6,342 nucleotides of DNA from contig JAUXBD010000092.1 in NCBI GenBank assembly GCA_030619585.1, forward strand, positions 1 to 6,342, read 5' to 3'. The notes under the pieces were generated by a model, which was not told the origin of the DNA, did not search any database, and was given only the letters and a program-made list of their open reading frames with translations. The DNA is from Desulfobacteraceae bacterium (GTDB lineage: Bacteria > Desulfobacterota > Desulfobacteria > Desulfobacterales > SURF-7). Position 1 is the stretch's first letter. Each line of letters opens with the position of its first letter. This document shows, one piece after another, positions 1 through 6,337 of this stretch. A program made the position numbers and the translations under genes.

Positions 1-72
1 AAAAAATGAAAAAAAGTTAATAAAACTCCATAATTTTCAGTATTCGTTTGCGAGAGTTAAAAACATTGCTCT

Positions 73-285
73 ATGTTCTATAGCGCCTTTATGAGGGGTT
101 CGGGAATTGCTGGAAAATGTGTAAACCATCCTCACATAGAAACCAGTTTTTTGTGTCTGAAACACAATGTATATATGTGTGATAAGTGTACCCATTGCCG
201 TGACCCTGAAATTCACGGCAAATTTCGCTCCTCCTGTCCCATATGGTTTATGGAAAAAAGGGGCGGTAAAGATATTGATGTTTAA
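73..285 (+). CDS. Small Cys/His-rich protein with B-box-like zinc-binding pattern, function unknown
   Basis: A 70-residue protein with no signal peptide or membrane segment, so probably cytoplasmic. Six Cys (16, 28, 36, 39, 42, 55) and five His (19, 21, 31, 41, 48) are laid out as C16-x2-H19-x8-C28-x2-H31-x4-C36-x2-C39, followed by C42, H48 and C55. This spacing closely follows the B-box zinc finger (C-x2-H-x7-10-C-x2-D/H-x4-C-x2-C, then His), including the HP after the first CxxH, so binding of one or two zinc ions is inferred. The C-terminal part (KFRSSCPIWFMEKR, 50-63) is not B-box and looks like a conserved signature, but I cannot name a family. ATG at 73 is the first start after an in-frame stop at 58-60; the nearest purine run (GAGAG, 52-56) is 16 bases upstream, too far for a good ribosome site. 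ATG at 91 is an alternative that keeps every Cys and His. It lies 113 bases upstream of the channel gene on the same strand, so a link to the pump is possible but unproven. Confidence 0.72.
   Translation: MFYSAFMRGSGIAGKCVNHPHIETSFLCLKHNVYMCDKCTHCRDPEIHGKFRSSCPIWFMEKRGGKDIDV
195..221 (+). repeat. Perfect 8-bp hairpin inside the small Cys-rich gene
   Basis: TTGCCGTG (195-202) and CACGGCAA (214-221) are perfect reverse complements around an 11-base loop. The arm sits over codons for His41 to Lys50. A competing, weaker pair, GAAATT (208-213) with AATTTC (221-226), uses part of the same loop and arm. No T-run follows, so it is not an intrinsic terminator. It may be chance, or an RNA element affecting translation or mRNA stability. 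Confidence 0.5.
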
Positions 286-316
286 AAGGAGATATATTAT
301 AGGAGTACCTTGGAGT

Positions 317-341
317 TATAAGTTTCCATAAATGCCTTATA
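317..341. promoter_or_regulatory. AT-rich dyad upstream of the efflux genes, possible operator
   Basis: TATAAG (317-322) and CTTATA (336-341) form a perfect 6-bp inverted repeat with a 13-base spacer. A third half-site, ATAAG (350-354), pairs in turn with CTTAT at 336-340 across 9 bases. The dyad lies 58-82 bases before the channel start codon, where a repressor operator would be expected. The AT-rich composition makes chance dyads likely. I saw no convincing -35/-10 pair beside it. Confidence 0.25.
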
Positions 342-388
342 GATAATAAATAAGAAAACTCGCTATATTTTTACTTTCTTTAAACTTT

Positions 389-394
389 GAGAGG
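389..394 (+). promoter_or_regulatory. Ribosome binding site of the outer membrane channel gene
   Basis: GAGAGG ends four bases before ATG 399. This decides the start: a longer frame opening with TTG at 387 would place the start codon on top of the Shine-Dalgarno sequence and add Met-Arg-Gly-Asn before the signal peptide. The site is part of a 14-base stretch (382-395) that recurs before the adaptor gene. Confidence 0.75.
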
Positions 395-398
395 CAAT

Positions 399-1775
399 AT
401 GAAATCAAATCCCTATTTAAAACAGACGCTTGCTTTTGCAGTTATTTTCCTTCCGTTTTTCTCTTTTGCAGCTGTGTCAGGGCCTCAAGCAAATAAGGAA
501 CCAGTAAACCTGACTCTTGATGATGCGGTGAAAACGGCTGCCAGAAAAAATCCTGAAATTAAATCCGCACAGTTCAGGGTAGATGCCTCTGAATCAGGCG
601 TAAGTGAGGCGCGCGCAGCTTTTTTCCCCCAGTTGAACTTTACGGAAACTTTTAACCGCACAACCAATCCCATGTGGGCTTTTGGCGCTAAATTAAACCA
701 GGAATCAATTTTAGCGACTGATTTTGTTCCTGACAAGCTCAATGATCCTGACCCCACAAATAATTTTTCTTCGGTGCTATCTGTGTCATGGCCGATTTTC
801 AGCGGGGGGCGTATCTATCATTCATGGAAACAGGCCGGATTAAGCAGTGAAGCTGAGAATCTTATGCTCAAACGAACAAGGCAGAATGTAATCGCAAAAG
901 CAGCAACAGCCTATATGGGGCTTTTGCTGGCCAGGGAAAACCTTGCGGTTGTAAATCAGTCTCTTGACTCAGCCCAGGCCAGTTTGAACCTGGTCAAATT
1001 ACGTTTTAACAGTGGCTTTTCTGTTAAGAGTGACCTTTTGCGTGCCCAGGTCAGGATTGCGGATCTGGAACAACAAAGGCTCCTGGTGAAAAGTAGAATC
1101 AAGGTTGCCAAGGCCATGCTTAACGCAGCAATGGGGATGCCTGTTGATACGCCCATTAACCCAATAACACCCTTTGGTAAACTCACTGAAACTAAAGATG
1201 ATTTAGATAAATGGGTCAAAATAGCCCTTGAAAACCGTCCCGAACTTAATAATCTTCGCCTTCAAGAGGAGATATCAAAAAAGCAGGTCATTATTTCCAG
1301 ATCAGGTCACCTGCCCAGTTTGCAGGCTGTGGGTAACTATGAGATAGACTCTGAAGATTTTGGAGAAACAAGCAATAATTACACCCTGGGCGTCGTTATG
1401 CAGATTAATCTTTTTAGCGGTTTTGGCACTGTTGCAAAAACGAAAACAGCAAATGCATCACTTAAACAGGTGCAAGAGCTTATCAAAAGCGTGGAACTGG
1501 GTGTCCAGGTACAGATCCATGAAGCCTTTTTTACGGCCAAAAGTTCATGGGAAAGGATAAATGTTACGCAAACAGCAGTTACACAGGCCGAAGAAGCCCT
1601 GCGTATCATAAAAAACCGTTATAAAACAGGCCTTTTAACCATTGTAAGTCTGCTTGATGCAGAGACGGAAAGCCAGCAGGCAAAAACAATTCTATTTAAG
1701 TCTCTTCATGATTATAAAGTAGCGGGTATTGAGCTTGAGCTTGCTGCGGGAACTATAGATAAGGATTTTAAATAA
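399..1775 (+). CDS. TolC-like outer membrane efflux channel (outer membrane factor, OEP family)
   Basis: 458 residues, normal for the family. It should form the trimeric outer-membrane beta-barrel and periplasmic helical tunnel through which the RND pump below expels substrate. Residues 1-24 are a Sec signal peptide: a basic start, a hydrophobic run (LAFAVIFLPFF) and cleavage probably after SFA24. Two OEP repeats follow. The first starts at LTLDDAVKTAARKNPEIKSA (38-57), has the strand WPIFSGGR (131-138) and the helix pair with LRFNSGFSVKSDLLRAQ (201-217). The second starts near 268 (DLDKWVKIALENRPEL), has INLFSGFG (336-343) and NRYKTGLLTIVSLLDAE (406-422). This internal duplication is the family hallmark. 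There is no Cys in the N-terminal region, so it is not a lipid-anchored OprM-type channel. It ends in TAA TAG, two stops in a row. It is 49 bases ahead of the adaptor gene and probably shares its transcript. Confidence 0.93.
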   Translation: MKSNPYLKQTLAFAVIFLPFFSFAAVSGPQANKEPVNLTLDDAVKTAARKNPEIKSAQFRVDASESGVSEARAAFFPQLNFTETFNRTTNPMWAFGAKLNQESILATDFVPDKLNDPDPTNNFSSVLSVSWPIFSGGRIYHSWKQAGLSSEAENLMLKRTRQNVIAKAATAYMGLLLARENLAVVNQSLDSAQASLNLVKLRFNSGFSVKSDLLRAQVRIADLEQQRLLVKSRIKVAKAMLNAAMGMPVDTPINPITPFGKLTETKDDLDKWVKIALENRPELNNLRLQEEISKKQVIISRSGHLPSLQAVGNYEIDSEDFGETSNNYTLGVVMQINLFSGFGTVAKTKTANASLKQVQELIKSVELGVQVQIHEAFFTAKSSWERINVTQTAVTQAEEALRIIKNRYKTGLLTIVSLLDAETESQQAKTILFKSLHDYKVAGIELELAAGTIDKDFK

Positions 1776-1776
1776 T

Positions 1777-1793
1777 AGGCACTTTAGATGCCT
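1777..1793 (+). repeat. Short hairpin in the gap between channel and adaptor genes
   Basis: AGGCA (1777-1781) pairs with TGCCT (1789-1793) across a 7-base loop, directly after the channel gene's stop codon. The next bases are TAACACTT, not a T-run, so it is unlikely to stop transcription. It could mark an mRNA processing or stability point, or be chance. The rest of this 49-base gap is the adaptor gene's ribosome site. Confidence 0.3.
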
Positions 1794-1813
1794 TAACACT
1801 TCTATCAAACTTT

Positions 1814-1819
1814 GGGAGG
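1814..1819 (+). promoter_or_regulatory. Ribosome binding site of the adaptor gene
   Basis: GGGAGG ends five bases before ATG 1825, a strong Shine-Dalgarno at good spacing. It lies in AAACTTTGGGAGGC (1807-1820), which matches AAACTTTGAGAGGC (382-395) before the channel gene at 13 of 14 bases. Confidence 0.8.
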
Positions 1820-1824
1820 CTGCC

Positions 1825-2994
1825 ATGCATAATAAACAGATCTTTTACATATTAAGCATAGTTTTTGTTCTGCTTGTTTTTAGCTGCAAGGATAAAATCA
1901 AACCGGGCAATACAGGACAAGAAACTTTACAAACTGTCAGAGCGTTAGTTGCTGTGGCAAAGATCGGCAGTAAGCCATTTCTTTATGAAGCTGTTGGTAC
2001 GGTTCATGCCAGAACTTCAAGCACAATATCCAGTCAGCTTATGGGTACGGTAAAGGCTGTTCATGTTCGTGAGGGAGACAGTGTTAAAAAAGGAGACCTA
2101 CTGGTAGAAATAGATGATCGCCAGGTGGCTGCCGGGCTTCGAAAGGCCGAAGCAGCTTTGTCAGAGGCACGAAGGTCACTTGTCTCGGCACGGTCTGCAA
2201 GGGACTCTGCGCGGGCAGGTGCTAAACTGGCAAGGACCACCTATAAACGCTACCAAAAGCTTATGAAGGACGAGTCGGTAAGCAGGCAGGAGTTTGACGA
2301 AATAGAGGCAAAGAATAGTCAGGGGAAAGCGTCACTGTCCCAGGCGGAAGCCATGGTTGAGGCCGCCACAAACAGGGTACAGCAGGCTCAGGCAGCTGTG
2401 GAATCCGCCGTGGAAAACAAAAAATATGCTGCTGTGAGGGCCCCTTATGATGGAAAGGTTACGGCAAAGATGACTGACGTGGGGGACCTGGCATCTTTGG
2501 GAACACCTTTTCTCACACTGGAAAAGGAAGGGGTTTTTTGTGTGTCTCTTGTGGTTCCTGAAAAGCATATCCGTTCGGTCAGCATAGGTCAGGAAGTTAA
2601 TGTGACCATACCATCACTTAAAAAAGAGAATGTCGTCCAGGGGAAAGTGGGGAGAATTGATCCGGCTGCCGACCTGAAAAGCAGGTCATTTAAGGTAGAG
2701 GTTGCCCTTCCTGACGACAGGAAATTTCGCACAGGAGTTTTTGCAAGGGTTGCAATTCCCATAGGAGATGCGGGCATCATAATCATTTCCTCAAAATCAA
2801 TTATACGCCGGGGCCAACTTACAGGTTACTATCTGGTTGATGATAAGGATATAGCCCATTTCAGGCTCTTAAGAACAGGCCGGATATTCGAAGACTCTGT
2901 TGAAGTACTGTCAGGACTTAAAAACGGAACCCGCTATATGCTTGATCCTCCTTTGGGAATTAAAGACGGTGTAAAAGTGGAGACTATCTCATGA
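1825..2994 (+). CDS. Periplasmic adaptor lipoprotein of the RND efflux pump (membrane fusion protein, HlyD/AcrA family)
   Basis: 389 residues, typical of RND adaptors. The N-terminus is a lipoprotein signal: a hydrophobic run (6-19), then VFSC with Cys21 as the lipidated residue; Phe at -2 is slightly off consensus. The mature protein should be anchored to the inner membrane and reach across the periplasm. The first lipoyl half-motif is at 68-97 (MGTVKAVHVREGDSVKKGDLL) and the second at 201-233 (AAVRAPYDGKVTAKMTDVGD). Between them, about 101-199, is an Ala/Gln/Arg/Glu-rich coiled-coil hairpin. Its tip reads RYQKLMKDESVSRQEFDE: Arg142, Leu146 and Ser153 have the same spacing as the RLS motif of AcrA, which docks to TolC. 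Beta-barrel and membrane-proximal domains follow (about 236-389, with RTGVFARVAIP at 302-312). The last bases, ATGA, overlap the transporter start, indicating translational coupling. The subfamily is not assignable by eye. Confidence 0.93.
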   Translation: MHNKQIFYILSIVFVLLVFSCKDKIKPGNTGQETLQTVRALVAVAKIGSKPFLYEAVGTVHARTSSTISSQLMGTVKAVHVREGDSVKKGDLLVEIDDRQVAAGLRKAEAALSEARRSLVSARSARDSARAGAKLARTTYKRYQKLMKDESVSRQEFDEIEAKNSQGKASLSQAEAMVEAATNRVQQAQAAVESAVENKKYAAVRAPYDGKVTAKMTDVGDLASLGTPFLTLEKEGVFCVSLVVPEKHIRSVSIGQEVNVTIPSLKKENVVQGKVGRIDPAADLKSRSFKVEVALPDDRKFRTGVFARVAIPIGDAGIIIISSKSIIRRGQLTGYYLVDDKDIAHFRLLRTGRIFEDSVEVLSGLKNGTRYMLDPPLGIKDGVKVETIS

Positions 2995-5900
2995 GTTCAA
3001 AACAGGGCATAGCAGGCAGTATGGCAGCTTTTTTCATAGACTCAAAGTTGACCCCCCTTATAATTATAGCCTCAATTCTTCTGGGGATTGCAGCCATTAT
3101 AGGCCTGCCGCGTGAGGAGGAACCACAGATAATAGTGCCCATGGTAGACATTTTTGTAAAAATGCCGGGCGCAGATGTCAAAGAGATTGAACAGCGTATA
3201 ACTTCACCAATGGAAAAACTTTTGTGGGAGATTCCGGGTGTTGAATATGTATACTCCACCTCAAGTCCGGGCATGTCAATGGCCATAGTAAGATTTTATG
3301 TGGGACAGGATGAAGAGGAGGCCATAGTCAGGCTCCAGTCAAAATTGATGTCTAACTATGACAGGATCCCGTGGGCGGCAACTCCGCCTTTAATAAAACC
3401 ACGCTACATAGACGATGTGCCGATCCTGTCACTTACATTCTGGGGAGAGGATTTTGACCAGTTTACTTTGCGAAGGGTTGCCGTGGAGGTGGAAAACCTT
3501 GTAAAGCGTGAAAACAACATCTCAATTACCACAATAATAGGTGGCCAGAAGCGCCAGGTGGATGTGCACCTGGATCCCGTACGCCTGTCAGCCTTTGGCC
3601 TTGATCTTACAAATGTGGCGCAGATTGTTCAGGTTTCCAATCAGGAGATTGACGCAGGCAGTTTCCCTTCGCCTGAAGGGCAGGTGCTTGTGCACACAGG
3701 CGGTTTTTTGAAAAACATAGAAGATGTTGAAAAAATTGTGGTGGGCATATCTAACAACAGACCCGTATATCTTAGAGATGTTGCGCAAATAACAGACGGG
3801 CCTGGAGAGCCCGACAGTTATGTGTTTTTTGCAACCGGCCCTGCTGCCAAAGAAGATGCAACTGACGAACTCGATTCCCATAAAGGAGTATATCCTGCGG
3901 TTACGCTGACTATTGCAAAGAGGAAAGGCACCAATGCTATTACGGTGGCAGAAAACATCCTGAAACGTATTGAAGATGCAAAAGGTATCATTATTCCTGA
4001 TAACCTTCATATGACCATAACCCGTCACTATGGGGAGACCGCAAAGGAAAAATCCGATGAGCTTCTTTATCACATGATGATAGCAATCATATCGGTAACA
4101 GCTCTTATCTGGTTTACCCTGGGCAGACGGGAGTCAGGCGTCGTCGCCCTTGCGATTCCCGTAACCCTGGCCATGACTCTTACCGTGTTCTATCTTTACG
4201 GATACACATTGAACCGGATTACTCTTTTTGCGCTTATTTTTTCAATAGGAATTCTTGTGGATGATGCTATTGTGATTGTTGAAAATATTGTGCGTCATTT
4301 CAGGCTGCCTGAAAACAAGGGGCGGGCCAAGGCAAAGGTGGCTATCGAGGCAGTTGACGAAGTCGGAAATCCCACGATACTTGCCACACTTGCTGTTATC
4401 TGCGCGATACTTCCCATGGCGTTTGTGGGAGGCCTTATGGGGCCCTACATGCGTCCTATCCCCATAGGAGCATCAGCTGCAATGGTGTTTTCCCTTCTTG
4501 TTGCCTTTATAATAACTCCATGGGCATCTATCAGACTGATAAAACACGATGAATCTCACAGTAGCCATCAGGACTCACAGGAGAATTCACAGGAGGACGG
4601 GTCTGCACGTTTTTACAGGAAGGTGATGTCGCATCTTTTGGGTAGCGTGAAGTGGCGATGGATATTTTTATCAGGGGTTGCCGGCCTTCTTGTTTTATCA
4701 TGCGCGCTTGTGGGTATCGGTAAGGTAAGGGTAAAGATGCTTCCTTTTGACAATAAGAGTGAATTTCAGGTTATACTTGACCTGCCGGATCATGCAACCC
4801 TTGAAGAAACAGCCGCAGCAGCAATGGAGATGGGTGAATACTTAAAAACCGTAAATGAAGTTACAGACTATGAAATATATGCGGGAACATCAGGGCCGTT
4901 TAACTTTAACGGTCTTGTGAGACATTACTATCTGCGTAAGGGACCTAATGTTGCGGATATCCAGGTTAATCTGGCGGAAAAAGGCCACAGAAAAAAGCAA
5001 AGCCACGATATTGCAAAAAGAGTTCGTCCTTTTCTTGAAAAAATTGCCGCGAGTTACAGTGCAAAAGTAAAGATTGCCGAGGTCCCGCCCGGCCCGCCGG
5101 TTCTTTCCACCCTTGTTGCAGAAATATACGGGCCTGATTATGATCGCCAGAAAGAGATCGCAAAAGATGTGATGAAGGTGTTTGAAGATACTGCCGGTGT
5201 GGTGGATATTGACTGGTATATGGAAGATGACAGGCCCAGGTATAGTTTTGAAGTGGACAAAGAAAGGGCTGCCCTGCATGGGATACATGTCTCAAAGATA
5301 GCAGACACACTTGAACTTGCACTCACGGGAAAGCAGGTGGGGCTTCTTCATCAGCCCCTTGAAAAAGAGGATGTACCCATAAGGCTGCGTATGCCCCTTT
5401 CCTTTCGCGCGGGCATAAAACAGCTTGAATCTTTGAAACTGGCTGCAACTGACGGAACTCTTGTGCCTTTGTCAACACTGGTTACCCCGGTGAGGACCGA
5501 AAATGACAAAAGCATTTATCATAAAAACCTTATGCCGGTTGTCTATATTATCGGTGATGTGGCGGGAGTTAAGGAAAGTCCGGTTTACGCGATACTGGAG
5601 ATGCAAAAAAAGATCGATGCTATTAAACTTCCGGAAGGTTACAAGATGGAACAGCATACAGCAGGCCTGCCCGAAAGCGATACACGTTATGCCATGAAAT
5701 GGGACGGTGAGTGGCATATAACATATGAGGTGTTCAGGGATATGGGGCTTGCCTTTGCTGTTGTTCTTGTTCTGATATTTGTACTTGTCGTGGGCTGGTT
5801 CCAGTCCTTTACAACCCCTCTGACCATAATGGCGGCGATTCCATTTTCCCTGATCGGAATACTGCCCGCCCACTGGGCTTTCGGGGCCTTTTTTACAGCT

Positions 5901-6242
5901 ACTTCCATGATCGGGTTTGTTGCAGGCGCGGGAATAGTGGTAAGGAATTCTATCATACTTGTGGATTTTATTGAGCTCAGGTTAAGCAGCGGCATGCCCC
6001 TTGATCAGGCTGTAATAGAAGCCGGGGCTGTAAGGTTTCGTCCCATGATGCTTACAGCCGCAGCTGTTGTGGTTGGCGCATCGGTTATTTTATTTGACCC
6101 TATTTTCCAGGGACTGGCCATATCACTTATGGCCGGTGAAGTGGCATCCCTGCTTTTTTCACGCATGACAGTACCGATTTTATATTTTCTTGATAAAAGA
6201 AGAGAGTTAGCTCATCGAAGTGTATCTGGATATTTGATATAA
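2991..6242 (+). CDS. RND-family inner-membrane efflux transporter, HAE-1/AcrB type
   Basis: 1083 residues, slightly longer than AcrB (about 1050). It is the proton-driven pump of the complex, expected to work as a trimer. TM1 lies at about 20-39, followed by the first large periplasmic domain (about 40-355). TM2-TM6 lie at about 358-512, with TM4 carrying GILVDDAIVIVEN (420-432) and the Asp424-Asp425 proton-relay pair. A polar cytoplasmic loop (518-540) precedes TM7 (about 556-576). The second periplasmic domain is about 577-912 and TM8-TM12 about 915-1066. TM10 reads GIVVRNSIILVDF (981-993), with Arg985 where AcrB has Lys940, followed by the usual Asn. The internal duplication of the two halves is clear. 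VDDA in TM4 argues for a drug/hydrophobe pump rather than a CzcA-type metal pump; the substrate is unknown. The start ATG 2991 overlaps the adaptor stop; GGAG at 2979-2982, eight bases upstream, is a modest ribosome site. There is no frameshift or missing domain. Confidence 0.95.
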   Translation: MSSKQGIAGSMAAFFIDSKLTPLIIIASILLGIAAIIGLPREEEPQIIVPMVDIFVKMPGADVKEIEQRITSPMEKLLWEIPGVEYVYSTSSPGMSMAIVRFYVGQDEEEAIVRLQSKLMSNYDRIPWAATPPLIKPRYIDDVPILSLTFWGEDFDQFTLRRVAVEVENLVKRENNISITTIIGGQKRQVDVHLDPVRLSAFGLDLTNVAQIVQVSNQEIDAGSFPSPEGQVLVHTGGFLKNIEDVEKIVVGISNNRPVYLRDVAQITDGPGEPDSYVFFATGPAAKEDATDELDSHKGVYPAVTLTIAKRKGTNAITVAENILKRIEDAKGIIIPDNLHMTITRHYGETAKEKSDELLYHMMIAIISVTALIWFTLGRRESGVVALAIPVTLAMTLTVFYLYGYTLNRITLFALIFSIGILVDDAIVIVENIVRHFRLPENKGRAKAKVAIEAVDEVGNPTILATLAVICAILPMAFVGGLMGPYMRPIPIGASAAMVFSLLVAFIITPWASIRLIKHDESHSSHQDSQENSQEDGSARFYRKVMSHLLGSVKWRWIFLSGVAGLLVLSCALVGIGKVRVKMLPFDNKSEFQVILDLPDHATLEETAAAAMEMGEYLKTVNEVTDYEIYAGTSGPFNFNGLVRHYYLRKGPNVADIQVNLAEKGHRKKQSHDIAKRVRPFLEKIAASYSAKVKIAEVPPGPPVLSTLVAEIYGPDYDRQKEIAKDVMKVFEDTAGVVDIDWYMEDDRPRYSFEVDKERAALHGIHVSKIADTLELALTGKQVGLLHQPLEKEDVPIRLRMPLSFRAGIKQLESLKLAATDGTLVPLSTLVTPVRTENDKSIYHKNLMPVVYIIGDVAGVKESPVYAILEMQKKIDAIKLPEGYKMEQHTAGLPESDTRYAMKWDGEWHITYEVFRDMGLAFAVVLVLIFVLVVGWFQSFTTPLTIMAAIPFSLIGILPAHWAFGAFFTATSMIGFVAGAGIVVRNSIILVDFIELRLSSGMPLDQAVIEAGAVRFRPMMLTAAAVVVGASVILFDPIFQGLAISLMAGEVASLLFSRMTVPILYFLDKRRELAHRSVSGYLI
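4572..4595 (+). repeat. Two 12-base tandem repeats in the TM6-TM7 loop of the transporter
   Basis: GACTCACAGGAG (4572-4583) is followed at once by AATTCACAGGAG (4584-4595), identical at 10 of 12 positions. They are in frame and encode DSQE-NSQE (residues 528-535) in the polar cytoplasmic loop that links the two halves of the transporter. The copy looks like a local slippage duplication in a length-tolerant loop. Confidence 0.6.
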
Positions 6243-6247
6243 GGCAG

Positions 6248-6270
6248 TCCGGTTTTTTATTCTTGCCGGA
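6248..6270. repeat. Inverted repeat just after the transporter gene, not a clear terminator
   Basis: TCCGG (6248-6252) and CCGGA (6266-6270) can form a 5-bp stem. The T-run (6253-6258) is inside the 13-base loop, not after the stem, so this is not a standard intrinsic terminator on either strand. It starts five bases past the stop codon. An alternative pairing, GGCA (6243-6246) with TGCC (6264-6267), excludes the first. Confidence 0.35.
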
Positions 6271-6284
6271 AAATTGGGCAGAGG

Positions 6285-6308
6285 GGCGATACGCAGCAGC
6301 GTAAAGCC
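6285..6308 (+). other. Nested hairpin in the non-coding tail, possible structured RNA or repeat element
   Basis: Outer arms GGC (6285-6287) and GCC (6306-6308) enclose a symmetric GA/AA internal loop. Inside that, TACGC (6290-6294) pairs perfectly with GCGTA (6299-6303) around the tetraloop AGCA. A second perfect hairpin follows at 6324-6337. I do not recognise the element. It may be the 5' leader RNA of the next gene, a repeat family, or chance. Confidence 0.35.
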
Positions 6309-6323
6309 GTTAAAAAACGCAGT

Positions 6324-6337
6324 GGTATAGAGATACC
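6324..6337 (+). other. Second tetraloop hairpin near the window end
   Basis: GGTAT (6324-6328) and ATACC (6333-6337) pair perfectly around AGAG. It is 15 bases after the nested hairpin at 6285-6308 and just before the window edge, so the element may continue outside. No T-run is visible after it (next bases TATAA). Confidence 0.35.

Noticed and set aside
1..72. Promoter or short coding sequence in the AT-rich leader
   Set aside because: ATG at 6 gives only a four-residue frame. TTGCGA (48-53) with TATGTT (72-77) is a poor -35/-10 pair that would start transcription inside the small gene.
387..398. TTG at 387 as the start of the outer membrane channel gene
   Set aside because: It overlaps the GAGAGG ribosome site and adds four residues before a well-formed signal peptide; ATG 399 has correct spacing.
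3588..4073. Open frame of 161 codons on the minus strand
   Set aside because: It lies wholly antisense to the transporter, whose frame is intact and strongly RND-like; its translation shows no recognisable domain.
4890..5326. Several overlapping minus-strand open frames of 62-132 codons
   Set aside because: They sit in different frames over the same stretch of the transporter gene, as expected from codon shadowing, and show no domain.
5472..5995. Minus-strand open frames of 102 and 133 codons
   Set aside because: Antisense to TM8-TM10 of the transporter; no ribosome site or domain recognised.
2991..6242. Heavy-metal RND pump (CzcA/CusA type)
   Set aside because: TM4 carries the HAE-1 VDDAIVIVEN motif rather than the metal-pump arrangement, and TM10 has the HAE-1 style R/K-N motif.
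6243..6270. Intrinsic terminator of the efflux operon
   Set aside because: The T-run lies within the loop and the stem is followed by AAAATTGG, so neither strand shows a stem plus T-run.
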